From assembly GCF_002843565.1 (NCBI RefSeq), contig NZ_CP025257.1, positions 558,001 to 622,000 on the forward strand: a stretch of 64,000 nucleotides of DNA, read 5' to 3'. Positions 34,800-45,184 of this stretch are shown here, one piece after another; the stretch's first letter is position 1, and every line of letters begins with the position of its first letter. The notes beneath the pieces are model-generated. The model did no database searches, was not told the DNA's origin, and worked only from the letters and a program-made list of their open reading frames with translations. The stretch comes from Mesoplasma syrphidae. GTDB taxonomy: Bacteria > Bacillota_I > Bacilli_A > Mycoplasmatales > Mycoplasmataceae. Made by a program: the position numbers and the translations under genes.

Positions 34800-36139
34800 T
34801 AAAATCCTCTTCCGCCAAAATTAGGCATTCTACCTTGTTTCATCATTTTTGTCATTTCCATAACTTGCTTTTTACCTTTTTCAAAGTTATTCACTAATTC
34901 ATTAAATTCTTTTTCTGTACGACCAGATCCCCTGATAATACGATTTTTACGAGTTAGTGATTTTAATAGCTTAGGTTCACGACGTTCTTTCAAAGTCATT
35001 GAATCCATAATAATTGAAAATACTACCAATTTACGTTGAGCATCCTCAATTTGAGTTTCTGACAATTTACCAGCTCCAGGAATCATTTTCATAAGTCCAC
35101 TCAATGACCCCATTTTAGCCATTTGTCCAAGTTGGTTACGTAAATCTTCTAAATCATATTGACCCATAAACATACGTTTCATAGTTTTTTGCATTGAACG
35201 CTCATCAATATTTTCAACAGCTTTTTCAAAAAGAGTTTCAATATCACCCATTCCCAAAATACGATCAGCCATACGCTTAGGATAAAATGGAGCTAAGGCG
35301 TTAATTCCTTCACCCTCACCAATAAATTTAATTGGTAGTTTTGTCATATATGAAATTGATAAAGTCGCACCTCCACGAGCATCTCCATCTAATTTAGTTA
35401 CAACAACTCCTGATAATTTCAACAAACTATTAAATTCGTTTGTCACATTAATAATTTCTTGTCCAATCATCCCATCAACTACTAACAAAATTTCACTTGG
35501 CGAAGTTGACTTTCTTAACTCATTCAATTCGTTCATTAATTCTTTATCAATTTGCAAACGACCCGCAGTATCTAATAAGACTACATCATGACCATTATTT
35601 TCTGCAAATTCAATTGCTTGCTTGGCTGTTTTTAATGGCGACTGTTTTCCTTTTTCAAACACAGGAATATTGCTTTTTTGCCCCAATTCAATTAATTGAT
35701 CAATTGCCCCCGGACGATAAATATCTAATCCAACCATCAATGGCTTTTTAGCATTTTTTTTCGATAACAAATATGCCAATTTATTAGTTGTTGTAGTTTT
35801 TCCGGACCCCTGTAATCCAACCATCATAATTACAGTTGGCTTTTTTGATAAGTTTAATGGAGCATTTTCTTTTCCCAAAACAGTAATTAATTCTTCATGA
35901 ACTAATTTAACCATTTGCTGATGAGCCTTAACTCCTTCTTCAATATATCCACCCTCAGCTTTTTCTTTAATGTTAGCAATTAAAGCTTTAACAACATCAA
36001 CGTTAACATCTGCTTCTAACAAAGCAAGTCTAATTTCTCTGAGTGTATCTTTAATATTGTCTGCGTGCAAAGTCGATTGTTTCATATTTTTTTCAATCGA
36101 TTTTTTCATTCTTTTTGATAAAAAATCTCCAAATGCCAT
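34799..36139 (-). CDS. ffh: Signal recognition particle protein Ffh
   Basis: SRP54 GTPase that targets membrane proteins with the 4.5S RNA and FtsY. 446 aa. The N domain is followed by G-domain motifs GLQGSGKTTTTNKLAYLL (G1), DTAGRLQIDKELMNEL (G3), TKLDGDARGGATLS (G4) and GEGEGINALAPFYPKRMADRILGMGD. The C-terminal M domain is Met-rich. An extended -10 (TGGTATAAT) overlaps the stop of the upstream gene at 36181-36189. rlmH is coupled downstream. Confidence 0.98.
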   Translation of the reverse strand: MAFGDFLSKRMKKSIEKNMKQSTLHADNIKDTLREIRLALLEADVNVDVVKALIANIKEKAEGGYIEEGVKAHQQMVKLVHEELITVLGKENAPLNLSKKPTVIMMVGLQGSGKTTTTNKLAYLLSKKNAKKPLMVGLDIYRPGAIDQLIELGQKSNIPVFEKGKQSPLKTAKQAIEFAENNGHDVVLLDTAGRLQIDKELMNELNELRKSTSPSEILLVVDGMIGQEIINVTNEFNSLLKLSGVVVTKLDGDARGGATLSISYMTKLPIKFIGEGEGINALAPFYPKRMADRILGMGDIETLFEKAVENIDERSMQKTMKRMFMGQYDLEDLRNQLGQMAKMGSLSGLMKMIPGAGKLSETQIEDAQRKLVVFSIIMDSMTLKERREPKLLKSLTRKNRIIRGSGRTEKEFNELVNNFEKGKKQVMEMTKMMKQGRMPNFGGRGF

Positions 36140-36181
36140 TTGTAATTCTCCTTTTAATATATTATTTATTAGTTCTTTTAA

Positions 36182-36604
36182 TTATACCAAAAACTGGTCT
36201 AGTTTATTCGTTCAATTTTCAATAGCTTCAACTAATAAACGACCAAATTCATTAGCCTGTTTTAAACTAAGATAGTCCACTTTTATCAAAGATTTATTTT
36301 CAAAAATAAAAGTCAGCGCAGCAATCTTTCCAAAACTATCAAGTTTTAAATCATTAACTTCTTCTAAACCATACTGCTGAATAAAACTTCCCATTTCAGT
36401 TTCTTTTTGAATCATAATAATTCTTTGATCAGTTAACAATAGCAATCATGGTTCATTATCAATTGAGCCAACAATTAAATACAACATTTTTTCCAAATCA
36501 AATATCATGTTTAGAGCTCTAGTAAACTCTCTTTTTTCTATCAGTTCAAAGTTTGAACAATGATTAGAGATTAATTCTTTCTTAATCTGATCAATATTTT
36601 TCAT
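36182..36604 (-). CDS. PH-like domain protein, 140 aa
   Basis: Unrecognised family member with a bacterial PH-like pattern (YokE type): LLLLTDQRIIMIQKE, EVNDLKLDSFGKIAALTFIFENKSLIKVDYLS and a C-terminal helix KQANEFGRLLVEAIE. It is soluble with no membrane segment. TGA codons occur twice. GGAAGTGA precedes the start at 36604. It is co-directional with ffh and may share its transcript. The function is not inferable; such domains often bind partners or membranes. Confidence 0.6.
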
Positions 36605-36676
36605 TTAAATCACTTCCAATATTATTTTACTTGATTTTGTTTTAGATATAATCTTTTTATAGGTGGGATGTTTAAG

Positions 36677-37426
36677 ATGGAAAAAAATTATTATGGTACT
36701 CTAAGTTCTCAAATTTATAATTTGACAAAGCCTCCCGGTACAAGTATTGATGGAGATATTGAATTTTATACCAATCAATTATTGCCAGTTGATGGCTTAA
36801 TATTGGAAGCTGGAGTTGGGAATGGAAGAATGTTAATACCTCTTTTACGTAGAGGTATTAACATTATTGGTATAGATTTTTCTCAAGAAATGCTAGCGAT
36901 TTGTCAGCAAAATTGTGAAAAGTATAACTGTAAAACGCAATTAGTTTTAGGCAATCTAAAAGATTTTGCGATTGCAAAAAAGTTTGAAGCTATTATTATG
37001 CCAAACGGAAGTTTGTGTTTGGTTGAAAGTCGTGAAGAAATGCTAGCCATTTTGCAAAATTTTAAAAACCACTTAACAAATTCTGGAAAACTTTATATTG
37101 ATTTAATATATCCGACTTCTTATCAAAGTGGGCAAATGCATGAATATAGCTATCCAATTAGCAAGACCGAAAATATTTTACTTAAAAGTTATTCTAAAGA
37201 AATTGATTGATTAAAGCAAAAAACATATTCGCAAATAAACTATACTTTGTATAAAAATAATGAAATTGCATCTCAGGAAATTCAGCAATTTAATCTTAAT
37301 TGATATGGAGTTGATGAGTTTAAGTCAATTTTAATGTCTGCAGGATATGAAACTATTGAGACTATTGTAAACTACAATAACAAACGAGTATTAAATTTAA
37401 AAACTGTTACTTTTATTGCAAAGTAA
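36677..37426 (+). CDS. Class I SAM-dependent methyltransferase, 249 aa
   Basis: A lone plus-strand gene. Motif I is LILEAGVGNGRMLIPLL near residues 41-57. Motif II is the acidic IIGIDFSQEM, and FEAIIMPNGSLCLV is motif IV. The later part has strands typical of small-molecule or tRNA methyltransferases of the Methyltransf_25 type. Two TGA codons (Trp) lie in the second half. ATG 36677 fits the AGGTGGG site better than the ATG nine bases upstream. A TATAAT box lies at 36647-36652. The substrate is unknown. Confidence 0.85.
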
Positions 37427-37440
37427 CAGTTTTTTATTTT
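37400..37440. terminator. Bidirectional terminator between the methyltransferase gene and rny
   Basis: The 14-bp stem AAAACTGTTACTTT / AAAGTAACAGTTTT has a 6-base loop, flanked by T runs on both strands. It contains the stop of the methyltransferase gene and abuts the stop of rny. Confidence 0.88.
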
Positions 37441-38945
37441 ATTATATAAATTTCTCTTTTTTCACGAATAACGGTAATTGTAATTTCTCCAGGAACAATA
37501 ACTGCTTTTAATACCCCTTCTTTAACTTTTTCAACAATTTGATAAAGTTCGGCATCACTAACTTGCATAGGATCTACAATTACTCGAATTTGACGACCCG
37601 ATTGTAAAGCGTATGTTTGGTTAACACCTGGAATATCATTTCCAATTTTTTCAATTTCAGTCATCCTAGAAATAAATTCTGATATTGTATTGTTACGAGC
37701 TCCTGGTCGAGATGCTGAAATTGAATCAGCAATTGAAACAATAGCAGCAATTTCGCTATTCTTTGGAACATCCTCGTGATGTGATTCAATTGCATTAATG
37801 ACGATTTCACTTTCACCATATTTTTTTGCAATTTTAACTCCAAGTAAAACATGACTTCCTTCTTCTTCAAAATCCACTGCTTTTCCAATATCATGAAGAA
37901 GGCCTGCTCTTATTGCTTCCTTAATATTTAGTTTCAATTCTGCAGCAATTGCTCCAGCAATTTTTGCTACTTCTAAAGAATGCATAAGCACACTTTGTCC
38001 ATAACTTGTTCGATATTTTAAACGCCCAATTAACTTAACTAATTCAATATCCATATTAGAAATATTTAGTTCGCGAATTGTCTGATATCCTGTTTCAATA
38101 ATTATATCTTCTAATTCAAGACGCTGTTTTTCAATCTCACTTTCGATTTTAACTGGCTGAATTCTTCCATCTGCAATTAATTTTTCCAGTGTTCGAGTAG
38201 CTATTTCGCGACGAATGGGATTGAATGAAGAAATAGTTACAACTCCAGGAGTTTCATCAACTAAAATATCAACTCCACCATATTGTTCAAAAGCTTTAAT
38301 GTTACGACCATCTTTTCCAATAACACGGCCCTTCATTTCATCAGATGGAAGTTTTACAATGTTTGATGTTTTTTCATTTACAACATTTGTTGTATATTTT
38401 TCCATCGCCCCAATAATAATCTGATCCGAAATTGCCTTTGCCCTAGAATGTGCAACTAATTCTGCATTCTTTATAAAAGTACTCAATTCCTTAGATGATT
38501 TTTGCTCGACTTTTTTTAGCAATAAAGCTTTTGCTTCTTCTTTGCTCATTTCTGAAATTTGTTCTAATAAACTGATAATCTCTGAAATTCGTTTATCATA
38601 CTCTTTTGCACGTTTTTCTAAGTCGTTTTCTTTTAATTCCAAGCGCTTTTCTTTTAACTCCAAGCGCTCACGATCTTTTTCAATTGCCGATAGCTGATTT
38701 TTAATTCGAGTTTTTTCATTTGCTATTTCCAAAAATTCAAATTCTTTTTCTTTTTCAAATGCTAATTTTATATCATTTATTTCTCGATAAGCACTACCAA
38801 GAATTTGTTTTCGTTCGATTTTTGCAACCTTGATAGCTTTTTCAATTTGATGTTTACGGCTTTTTGAAACCAACATTCAAATAATTAAGCTGGCTGCTCC
38901 AATTATTGCAATTGTTAAAATTGCAATAATAATTATTTGTACCAT
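37434..38945 (-). CDS. rny: Ribonuclease Y
   Basis: Membrane-anchored endoribonuclease that starts mRNA decay. 503 aa. An N-terminal membrane helix (IIIIAILTIAIIGAASLIIW) is followed by a long coiled coil (about 30-200), a KH domain (MKGRVIGKDGRNIKAFEQYGGVDILVDE) and an HD domain with the metal pair in GLLHDIGKAVDFE. The first 23 residues are recovered only by reading TGA as Trp. A TTGGTT/TATAAT promoter lies upstream, partly inside the recA terminator. Confidence 0.97.
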
Positions 38946-38997
38946 TTTAACTCCTTTGTTAAAAAAGCGTGGATACATGTTTTACCATGCATATACT

Positions 38998-39026
38998 ATT
39001 ATAGTCTTTATCAAAATAAAAACCAA
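38998..39026 (-). promoter_or_regulatory. rny promoter
   Basis: -35 TTGGTT (39026-39021), 17-base spacer, -10 TATAAT (39003-38998) on the minus strand. The -35 is the 3' arm of the recA terminator. Confidence 0.8.
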
Positions 39027-39038
39027 ACACTGTTGGTT
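39013..39038 (-). terminator. recA terminator
   Basis: AACCAA-CAGTGT-TTGGTT, then TTTATTTT on the minus strand. The recA stop codon is at its 5' edge. Confidence 0.75.
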
Positions 39039-40036
39039 TATTTGCTTAATTCACGAACCTTGGCCTCAATAGATTTCATTTTTTCAAGATTGTTATTCAT
39101 TCAGTTACTTACTGCTTGTCTTCCTTGACCAATTTTTTCACCCTCATAAGAATATCAGACTCCAGACTTTTCAATTACTTTATACAAAGTTGCCAATTCT
39201 AAAATTTCATTATTGCGATCAATTCCTTGATTGTAATTAATAGTTATCAATGCTGTTTTAAATGGTGCTGAAACTTTATTTTTAACAACTTTAGCCTTAA
39301 TTTTATTAGCTGTAACTTCACCATTAACTGAAATTTGTTCTCCTTTACGAACTTCTAATCTTATAGAAGAATAGAAGCGTAATGCACGTCCACCTGGAGT
39401 AATTTCAGGATTTCCAAAAATAATACCAACTTTTTCTCGTAGCTGATTAATAAAAATAACAACAGTATTTGTTTTTGATATAATTCCATTCAACTTTCGT
39501 AGTGCTTTAGACATTAGTCGTGCTTGTAAACCAATTGATTGATCACTCATTTCACCTTCAAGTTCTGCTTTTGGAACAAGAGCTGCTACAGAATCAATTA
39601 CAATGATAGACAACGCTTCTGAACGTACTAGTAATTCCAAGATATCCAAAGCTTGTTCTCCATGGTCAGGTTGACTAACTAGAAGATTGTCAATATCAAC
39701 ACCTAAACGTTTTGCATAATTAGGGTCTAGGGAATGTTCGGCATCAATAAAAGCTGCAGTTCCTCCACTTTTTTGTGCTTGAGCAATAGCATGTAATCCT
39801 AAAGTTGTTTTTCCTGATGACTCAGGACCAAAAATTTCGATAATTCGCCCTTTTGGATAACCACCAATTCCGATTGCCTGATCTATTAAAAAGCTTCCTG
39901 ATGAAATTGTTTCAATTGCGAGATCTTGATTATCTCCCAATTTCATAATTGCACCTTTACCAAAACTTTTTTCAATATCTTTTAAAACTGTTTTAAGAGT
40001 TTCGTTTTCTCAAATGTTTTGACTATCTTTGCTCAT
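39038..40036 (-). CDS. recA: Recombinase RecA, apparently intact
   Basis: 332 aa, joined through TGA near both ends. Walker [10 protein letters not shown], Walker B ([14 protein letters not shown]), loop 1 with [26 protein letters not shown] and loop 2 with [28 protein letters not shown] are all present. The acidic C-terminal tail of longer RecA proteins is absent. Some spiroplasmas carry a truncated recA, so an uninterrupted gene is worth noting. AAAGGAG precedes the start. cinA lies upstream, a common arrangement in Firmicutes. Confidence 0.97.
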
Positions 40037-40106
40037 TTTTGAAAACTCCTTTTCTATTTAATAAGTTTATATTACTCATATTTTTCTCCATTCCAATAAG
40101 AATTAG

Positions 40107-40141
40107 AAAAAAAACAAAAACTATTGGAGAATTTCAATAAT
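40107..40141 (-). terminator. Probable terminator after cinA
   Basis: A 7-bp stem (ATTATTG / CAATAGT, one G-U pair) overlaps the cinA stop and is followed by TTTTTGTTTTTTTT on the minus strand. The stem is weak, the T-tract long. Confidence 0.6.
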
Positions 40142-40591
40142 TTTTGTTAATACAAAGGCCACTGCTTCTTGTTTATATCTTTCTCTTGTTAAATTAGGTT
40201 TAAAAAATTTAAAGGTTCATTGCTTTCCTAAGTAATAAATCGTAATATAACTTAAACCAACTGGCTGATTTTCAAATGATGATGGCCCGGCATTCCCAGT
40301 AAAACTTACACATAAATTTGTTTTGAGTTTTTTATTTGTTTTAAAAGCCATTGCTTCAGCACATTCTTGCGAAATTACCCCATATTTTTTAATAACTTGT
40401 TTTGCTATTTTAATTTGTTTAATTTTAAATTCATTACTATAGCAGATAAATGATCCAACAAATACTTTACTTGCTCCAGCAACATCAGTAAAAGTAGAGC
40501 TAAACAGTCCACCTGTAAAAGATTCACAAGCTGAAATTTTTAAATTTCTTTGCTTAAGAATTTCAATAATTTGTTTTACATTAGTATTCAT
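40121..40591 (-). CDS. cinA: CinA C-terminal domain (nicotinamide-nucleotide amidase type)
   Basis: 156 aa, only the PncC amidohydrolase domain. The N-terminal MoaB-like half of full CinA is missing. ISACESFTGGLFSSTFTDVAGASKVFVGSFICYSNEFK and CVSFTGNAGPSS match the domain, which in other bacteria deamidates nicotinamide mononucleotide. One TGA (Trp) lies in the C-terminal part. GTGGTGAT precedes the start. It lies upstream of recA and downstream of the RNase P RNA gene. Confidence 0.92.
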
Positions 40592-40619
40592 TTTATCACC
40601 ACGACCTATTAAAAAATAT

Positions 40620-40970
40620 GATGAGATTTTGATAATAAGCCACGTTTTGTACTGTTCCCAGTGTCAACCATCTATCTAGCTTTCGCTTCTAACTAATATT
40701 CATTTCTATTAGTTAAACTCCTCTACCAAAATTTGAGTTTCTTGCTTATGGGGTTTACCGCGTTCCATTTCCAGGTTTCCCTTTAATCGTCTCTGTGGCA
40801 CTTTAATAACATCACCGTAGTTTCCCTTAGGTTAGTTAAGCCGTCAATATAAATATTGCCTAGTTTTATTTTTTCAACTAGCATAATCACTACAATCATC
40901 GCAGATTGTGCAAGCGTGGACTTTCCTCTATACTATCTTTAAAGTATAGCGATTGACCCTCAAAATCTCT
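40620..40970 (-). ncRNA. rnpB: RNase P RNA
   Basis: About 350 nt filling the gap between cinA and the divIVA-like gene. Minus-strand landmarks: P1 GAGATTTTGA paired with TCAAAATCTC at the two ends; GAGGAAAGTCC (P4 5' strand); AACCCCATAAGC; and ACAGTACAAAACGTGGCTTA near the 3' end. The overall pattern is type B, as in Firmicutes. The ends are set from the P1 pairing and could be off by a few bases. Confidence 0.93.
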
Positions 40971-41026
40971 TATTTATTTTATCTTATTATTATCACTTTT
41001 AATACTTTAAAAGAAATCAATTTAAA

Positions 41027-41389
41027 TTATTTTTCACTTTTCATTTTTTTAATATTTTTATCAACGTCGTGCAATAATTTTTCAATATTGGCAATTCTTT
41101 TAATAAAAGCCCCGTTTGATACTTCTTCGATTTCTTTGGCATGACTTTCTGATTTCAGAGCTTTATTCAAAACAACTAAATCATTTTTTTCCTGAAGCAA
41201 ATTTTGGTTTTCTTTTTGAAGCATTTGATTTTCGCTTTCAAGAATTTTTAGAGTTTCGGTAAATAGAATATAATCTTGACGAATAGTATCTAAAAAATCA
41301 TCAACTTCTTCAATTCTATATCCTTTTAGTTCAACTAAAAATTCAGTCTCTAAGATTTCTTCTGCAGTTAACTTTGGATTTATTTTCAT
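41027..41389 (-). CDS. DivIVA/GpsB-like protein
   Basis: 120 aa. The N-terminal DivIVA domain (KLTAEEILETEFLVELKGYRIEEVDDFLDTIRQDY, residues 6-40) binds membranes and partners. A coiled coil runs from about 42 to 80, and a short C-terminal helix could mediate higher-order assembly. The size is nearer GpsB than full DivIVA. In a wall-less organism its job cannot be peptidoglycan synthesis, so a division or membrane-curvature role is inferred. AGTAGGT precedes the ATG. Confidence 0.85.
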   Translation of the reverse strand: MKINPKLTAEEILETEFLVELKGYRIEEVDDFLDTIRQDYILFTETLKILESENQMLQKENQNLLQEKNDLVVLNKALKSESHAKEIEEVSNGAFIKRIANIEKLLHDVDKNIKKMKSEK

Positions 41390-41448
41390 ATTTTACCTAC
41401 TTTCATAAATAATTTTAGCATTTTTCTAATTCTTATTGAGGTGAATAA

Positions 41449-41949
41449 ATGCATCCTATTAACAATTTGGGCCAATATTTGGAAACCATTATTAACATTA
41501 CTAATCAAAAATATTTGAAAGAAAAACTTTGTTTGGTGACAAAAATTCCCACAAATATTAATTTAGTTCAAACCAATAACAAAAAAATTATTAATGCCAA
41601 TTTTAAAGAAAACTTTAATTGTGATTATATTGGCGTTTATCAAGGTCAATACTTTGAATTTGAAGCAAAAGAAACTTATCAAGACTACTTTGACTTCAAA
41701 GGGTTACGAAAAAATCAACAAACAAAACTTAGTTATGTTTGTTATTTTAAAGGTATTAGCTTTGTAATTATTTATTTTGGAAAATATGAAGAATTTTTTA
41801 TTATAGATTTTTTAAAGATTAAAGAGTATGCAAATAATATCAAAAAACGCATTTCATATAAATGATTTGAAGAAAACGCTTATAAATTGTATTTAACATA
41901 CGAACTAAAACTTGATTATCTTAAATTTCTTAATTGTCTAGTCAGTTAA
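41449..41949 (+). CDS. recU: Holliday junction resolvase RecU
   Basis: PD-(D/E)XK nuclease that resolves recombination junctions. 166 aa. The catalytic Asp is in FNCDYIGVYQG, and Glu-x-Lys in YFEFEAKET (near residues 75-77). GLRKNQQTKLSY is the helix following the active site, and YFGKYEEFFIIDF a later strand. One TGA (Trp) lies near residue 140. GAGGTG precedes the start. It is divergent from the divIVA-like gene. Its last 20 bases overlap the convergent DnaD-like gene. Confidence 0.92.
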
Positions 41950-42475
41950 ATTTGGTGATCCCCTTTGGCTTATTGTTAATTAATTTGCCAATACGCTTAA
42001 CAAACTCACTGTAAGTATTAATAGTGTCTTCAGAACCTAAAATTTCCAACAACTGTTTTTTTGAAACATTAACATTAATAATATTGGCCAGCTCTTTGAT
42101 TTGCTCTTCTTCAAGTTCAAATGATAATTGGTCTTGAATTGTGGCAATAAAACTTTTATCCTCAAGAGCTAAATATTCTTGCTCAGAAGTTATCGCGAGT
42201 TTTAAAAACAATGGTGAAAAATCAATATTTTTTGCAACAATTTTAACTAATCCTTTTTCAATCATGTCTTCAATTTCATTTTCTATTTCTGTTTCGCTTA
42301 GCGTCATTTTTGTTGCTACTACTCTTGGAGTAACAAACTTATTTTCGCTTTTGCTAATATGCATAATCATTTTAACAATCATTACCTGCTTTTCATTTAA
42401 GTCTATTTTTTTATAGTTATCAAAAAGTAAATTATCCTTTGATATAACTCCTTTTTTTAGCAAATCTATTAACAT
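41930..42475 (-). CDS. DnaD-like replication protein, N-terminal domain
   Basis: 181 aa. The N-terminal winged helix (LNEKQVMIVKMIMHISKSENKFVTPRVVATKMTLSETEIENEIEDMIEKGLVKI) resembles the DnaD N domain of the primosomal initiation protein. The rest is helical. With standard stops the gene would end at 41942; reading that TGA as Trp adds four residues. ATG 42475 follows AAGGAG. It is downstream of HU behind a long RNA hairpin. Confidence 0.75.
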
Positions 42476-42487
42476 ATTTGTCTCCTT

Positions 42488-42537
42488 ATATAAAATTAAA
42501 AGCAAAGGTTTTCAAACCCTTACTTTTAATTTTATAT
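42488..42537 (-). terminator. Long RNA hairpin between HU and the DnaD-like gene
   Basis: Two 24-base arms separated by 2 bases. In minus-strand RNA the mispairs become G-U, so nearly the whole stem can form, while the plus-strand RNA would have A-C mismatches. It abuts the ribosome site of the DnaD-like gene. The 3' arm is T-rich (CTTTTAATTTTATAT). It could end HU transcripts, block the downstream ribosome site, or both. Confidence 0.6.
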
Positions 42538-42546
42538 GTTTTTTTC

Positions 42547-42822
42547 TTATTTGTTTAGTGATTCTTTTAATTGTTTAGCTGGTTTAAATTTCGCACTTTT
42601 TGAAGCTTTAATAGTAATTTTTTCACCAGTGCTTGGATTAACACCTTCACGTGATGATCTTTCACTAATACCGAATTTACCAAATCCAGCAATTGATACT
42701 TCTTTTCCTGAAGCTAATTCGTTTCCAATTTTTTCAAAAATTGTATTAACGATATCTTCGCATTGTGTTTTTGAAATATCTTCATTAGTTAAAATTTCTT
42801 CAATTAATTCTTTTTTTGTCAT
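42547..42822 (-). CDS. hup: DNA-binding protein HU
   Basis: 91 aa nucleoid protein. It starts MTKKELIEEILTNEDISKTQ. FGKFGISERSSREGVNPSTGEKITIKASKSAKFKPAKQLKESL contains the DNA-embracing arm with the GxNPxTGE turn. AGAGGG precedes the start. It is downstream of gpsA on the same strand. Confidence 0.98.
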   Translation of the reverse strand: MTKKELIEEILTNEDISKTQCEDIVNTIFEKIGNELASGKEVSIAGFGKFGISERSSREGVNPSTGEKITIKASKSAKFKPAKQLKESLNK

Positions 42823-42867
42823 ATTTTCCCTCTTATCTAATTTAACTTTAAATAAATGTGTTTTTAT

Positions 42868-43869
42868 TTAAACCAGATTCACATTTTTAAAAACATTATT
42901 TATCAGTGATATTGGCCTATTATTATTATATAGAATTTCATATATAATTTCGAAAAGCGAACTACTTATTTTCATTTTTTTGCAGATTTTATATGCAATT
43001 TCAGCAGATGCAACTCCTTCAACAGTATATTGGGTATTTAATAGTGCAGTTTTTGCGTCACCTTGCTCAACAATTGCCACCCCTAGTCTAAAATTACGAG
43101 ATTTAACTGACGAAGCTGTCAAAATTAAATCTCCCAAACCCGCATAATTTAAAAAAGTTTCAACTTTTGCACCAAATTCTTTTGCTATAATGTAAATTTC
43201 ATTTAATCCTAAAGTAATTAATGATGCTTGTGCATTATCTCCGGCTTTGAATCCACTAAAAATTCCCGCAGCAATGGCTACAGTATTTTTTAAAGCTGCT
43301 CCAATTTCACATCCCGCAATATCATCTCAAGGATATACGAAAAAATATTCATTTGTAAAAATTTTTGCATTTTCACTAGCAGCATTAATATCATCGCTAA
43401 CTAACATTAACCCTGTTGGTTTTCTTTCAATAACTTCAATAGCTACACTTGGGCCATAAAGTGCTGTGTAGCACTTCATTAATCCTGTTCCAGCGAATTC
43501 TTTTTTAATAACATCTGATAGCAGACCCAATTCCTTGTCGTCAAGACCTTTAGCAGTATTAACAATAACCATTTCATTTTTACCATACTTTTTAATGTCC
43601 TGAAGTACGCCTCTGATTGCAAAAGAAGGTACTCCCAAAATTAAAATTTCGGTATTTTCTAAGGCTGCTGCAAGATCAGAAGTTGCTTTAATTTTAGAGT
43701 TAATTTTTATATTTTTAAAAAAAAATGAATTTTCATGATTGATATTAATATCATTTACTTGTGTCTCTTCAATTCCATACATCAAAACATTATGACCATT
43801 ATCAGAAAGGACATTTGCCAAAGCTGTTCCATATGCTCCAGTTCCAATAATTGTGACGTTTTTATTCAT
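42868..43869 (-). CDS. gpsA: Glycerol-3-phosphate dehydrogenase [NAD(P)+]
   Basis: Makes sn-glycerol-3-phosphate for phospholipid synthesis. 333 aa with TGA as Trp. The N-terminal dinucleotide fold is VTIIGTGAYGTALANVLSDNGH. ALYGPSVAIEVIERKPTGLML, EIGAALKNTVAIAAGIFSGF (carrying the catalytic Lys) and LGGLGDLILTAS follow. It stops 45 bases before HU and begins 3 bases after der. Confidence 0.96.
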
Positions 43870-43872
43870 AAA

Positions 43873-45183
43873 TTATTTCCTTTCTCTAAATAGAAGTGTA
43901 ATTGGTACACCATCAAATCCAAATTGTAATCTGATTTGATTTTCTAAAAAACGTTTATATGAAAAATGAACATAACTAGGGTTATTTACAAACATTACGA
44001 ATGTCGGTAGATAAGCTTCAACTTGAGAACCATAATAAATTTTTAGTCTGCCACCATTGTGATTTGGAGCAGGATTAATTAATTGTGCCCTGTTCAAGAC
44101 TTCATTAAATACTGAAGTTTTAATTTTTCTATTTAGTGCCTCCTTGACGTCTTCTACTGCTTCAAAAATTTTTCCAATTCGAGTTTTATCATGAGCGGAA
44201 ACAAAAATAATTTTAGCATATTGTAAATATTTAAAATATGCTCTAATTTCATCTTCTTTTTTTAAAATTTGCTTTTCTTTATCTTTGACTAAATCTCACT
44301 TATTGGCAATAATAATAATTGGCTTGCGCTCTTCATAAGCCAATCCACCAATATTAGTATCTTGATCAGTAATTTTAACAGAAGAGTCAATCATTAACAA
44401 AACAATATCAGCGCTATTAATTGTCGTTAACGAACGCAAATAACTATACTTTTCAATTGTTTCAAATACCTTGCTTTTACGACGAATCCCCGCAGTATCA
44501 ATTAATGTATACTTTTTCCCATTCACTTGTAAGTTAGAATCAACTGCATCCAATGTCGTTCCAGCAATTTCTGAAACAATCATTCGTTCCTCTCCAACTA
44601 AAGAATTGACTAAAGAAGATTTTCCTACGTTGGGCTTTCCAATAATTGCCATTCTTGTACGATCGTCTTTTATCTCGTCTTCAATTTTGGGCATTTCCGC
44701 AATCATTTTATCCAACAAGTCCCCAACTCCAATTCCATGAGTTGACGAGATCATAATTGGTTCTCCTAATCCAATAGACATATACTCATAAGCATCAGTT
44801 GATAAGCCTTTTTTATCATATTTATTAACGGCTACAATCACTGGTTTTTTAGTTTTATACAAAATTCGTGCAATTACTTTATCTTCGTCTGTCAGTCCAT
44901 CTTGATGATTTAATAAAAATACAATAACGTCCGCCTCTGTCATTGCAATTTCTGCTTGAATTTTAATCTCTTTAGCAAAAGGCTGATCTTCAAGAGTAAT
45001 TCCACCCGTGTCAATTATAATAAATTGACGAGTTAATCATTCAGCATTACCATAAATACGATCACGAGTAACTCCAGGAATATCTTCAACTATCGATTTT
45101 TTTTCACGAATAATTCTGTTAAATAATGAAGATTTTCCTACATTGGGTCTTCCAACAATAGCGACAATTCCTTTTTTTCTCAT
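43873..45183 (-). CDS. der: Double-domain GTPase Der (EngA)
   Basis: 50S assembly GTPase with two tandem G domains and a KH-like C-terminus. 436 aa with TGA as Trp. G domain 1 has [14 protein letters not shown] and [10 protein letters not shown] domain 2 has [36 protein letters not shown] and [11 protein letters not shown]. The C-terminal domain ends [14 protein letters not shown]. The start is one base after the cmk stop. Confidence 0.97.
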
Positions 45184-45184
45184 A

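Noticed and set aside
40600-41026. Gap of more than 400 bases without an open frame, at first suspected to be a CRISPR or phage remnant
   Set aside because: No repeats; RNase P RNA landmarks and P1 pairing account for most of it.
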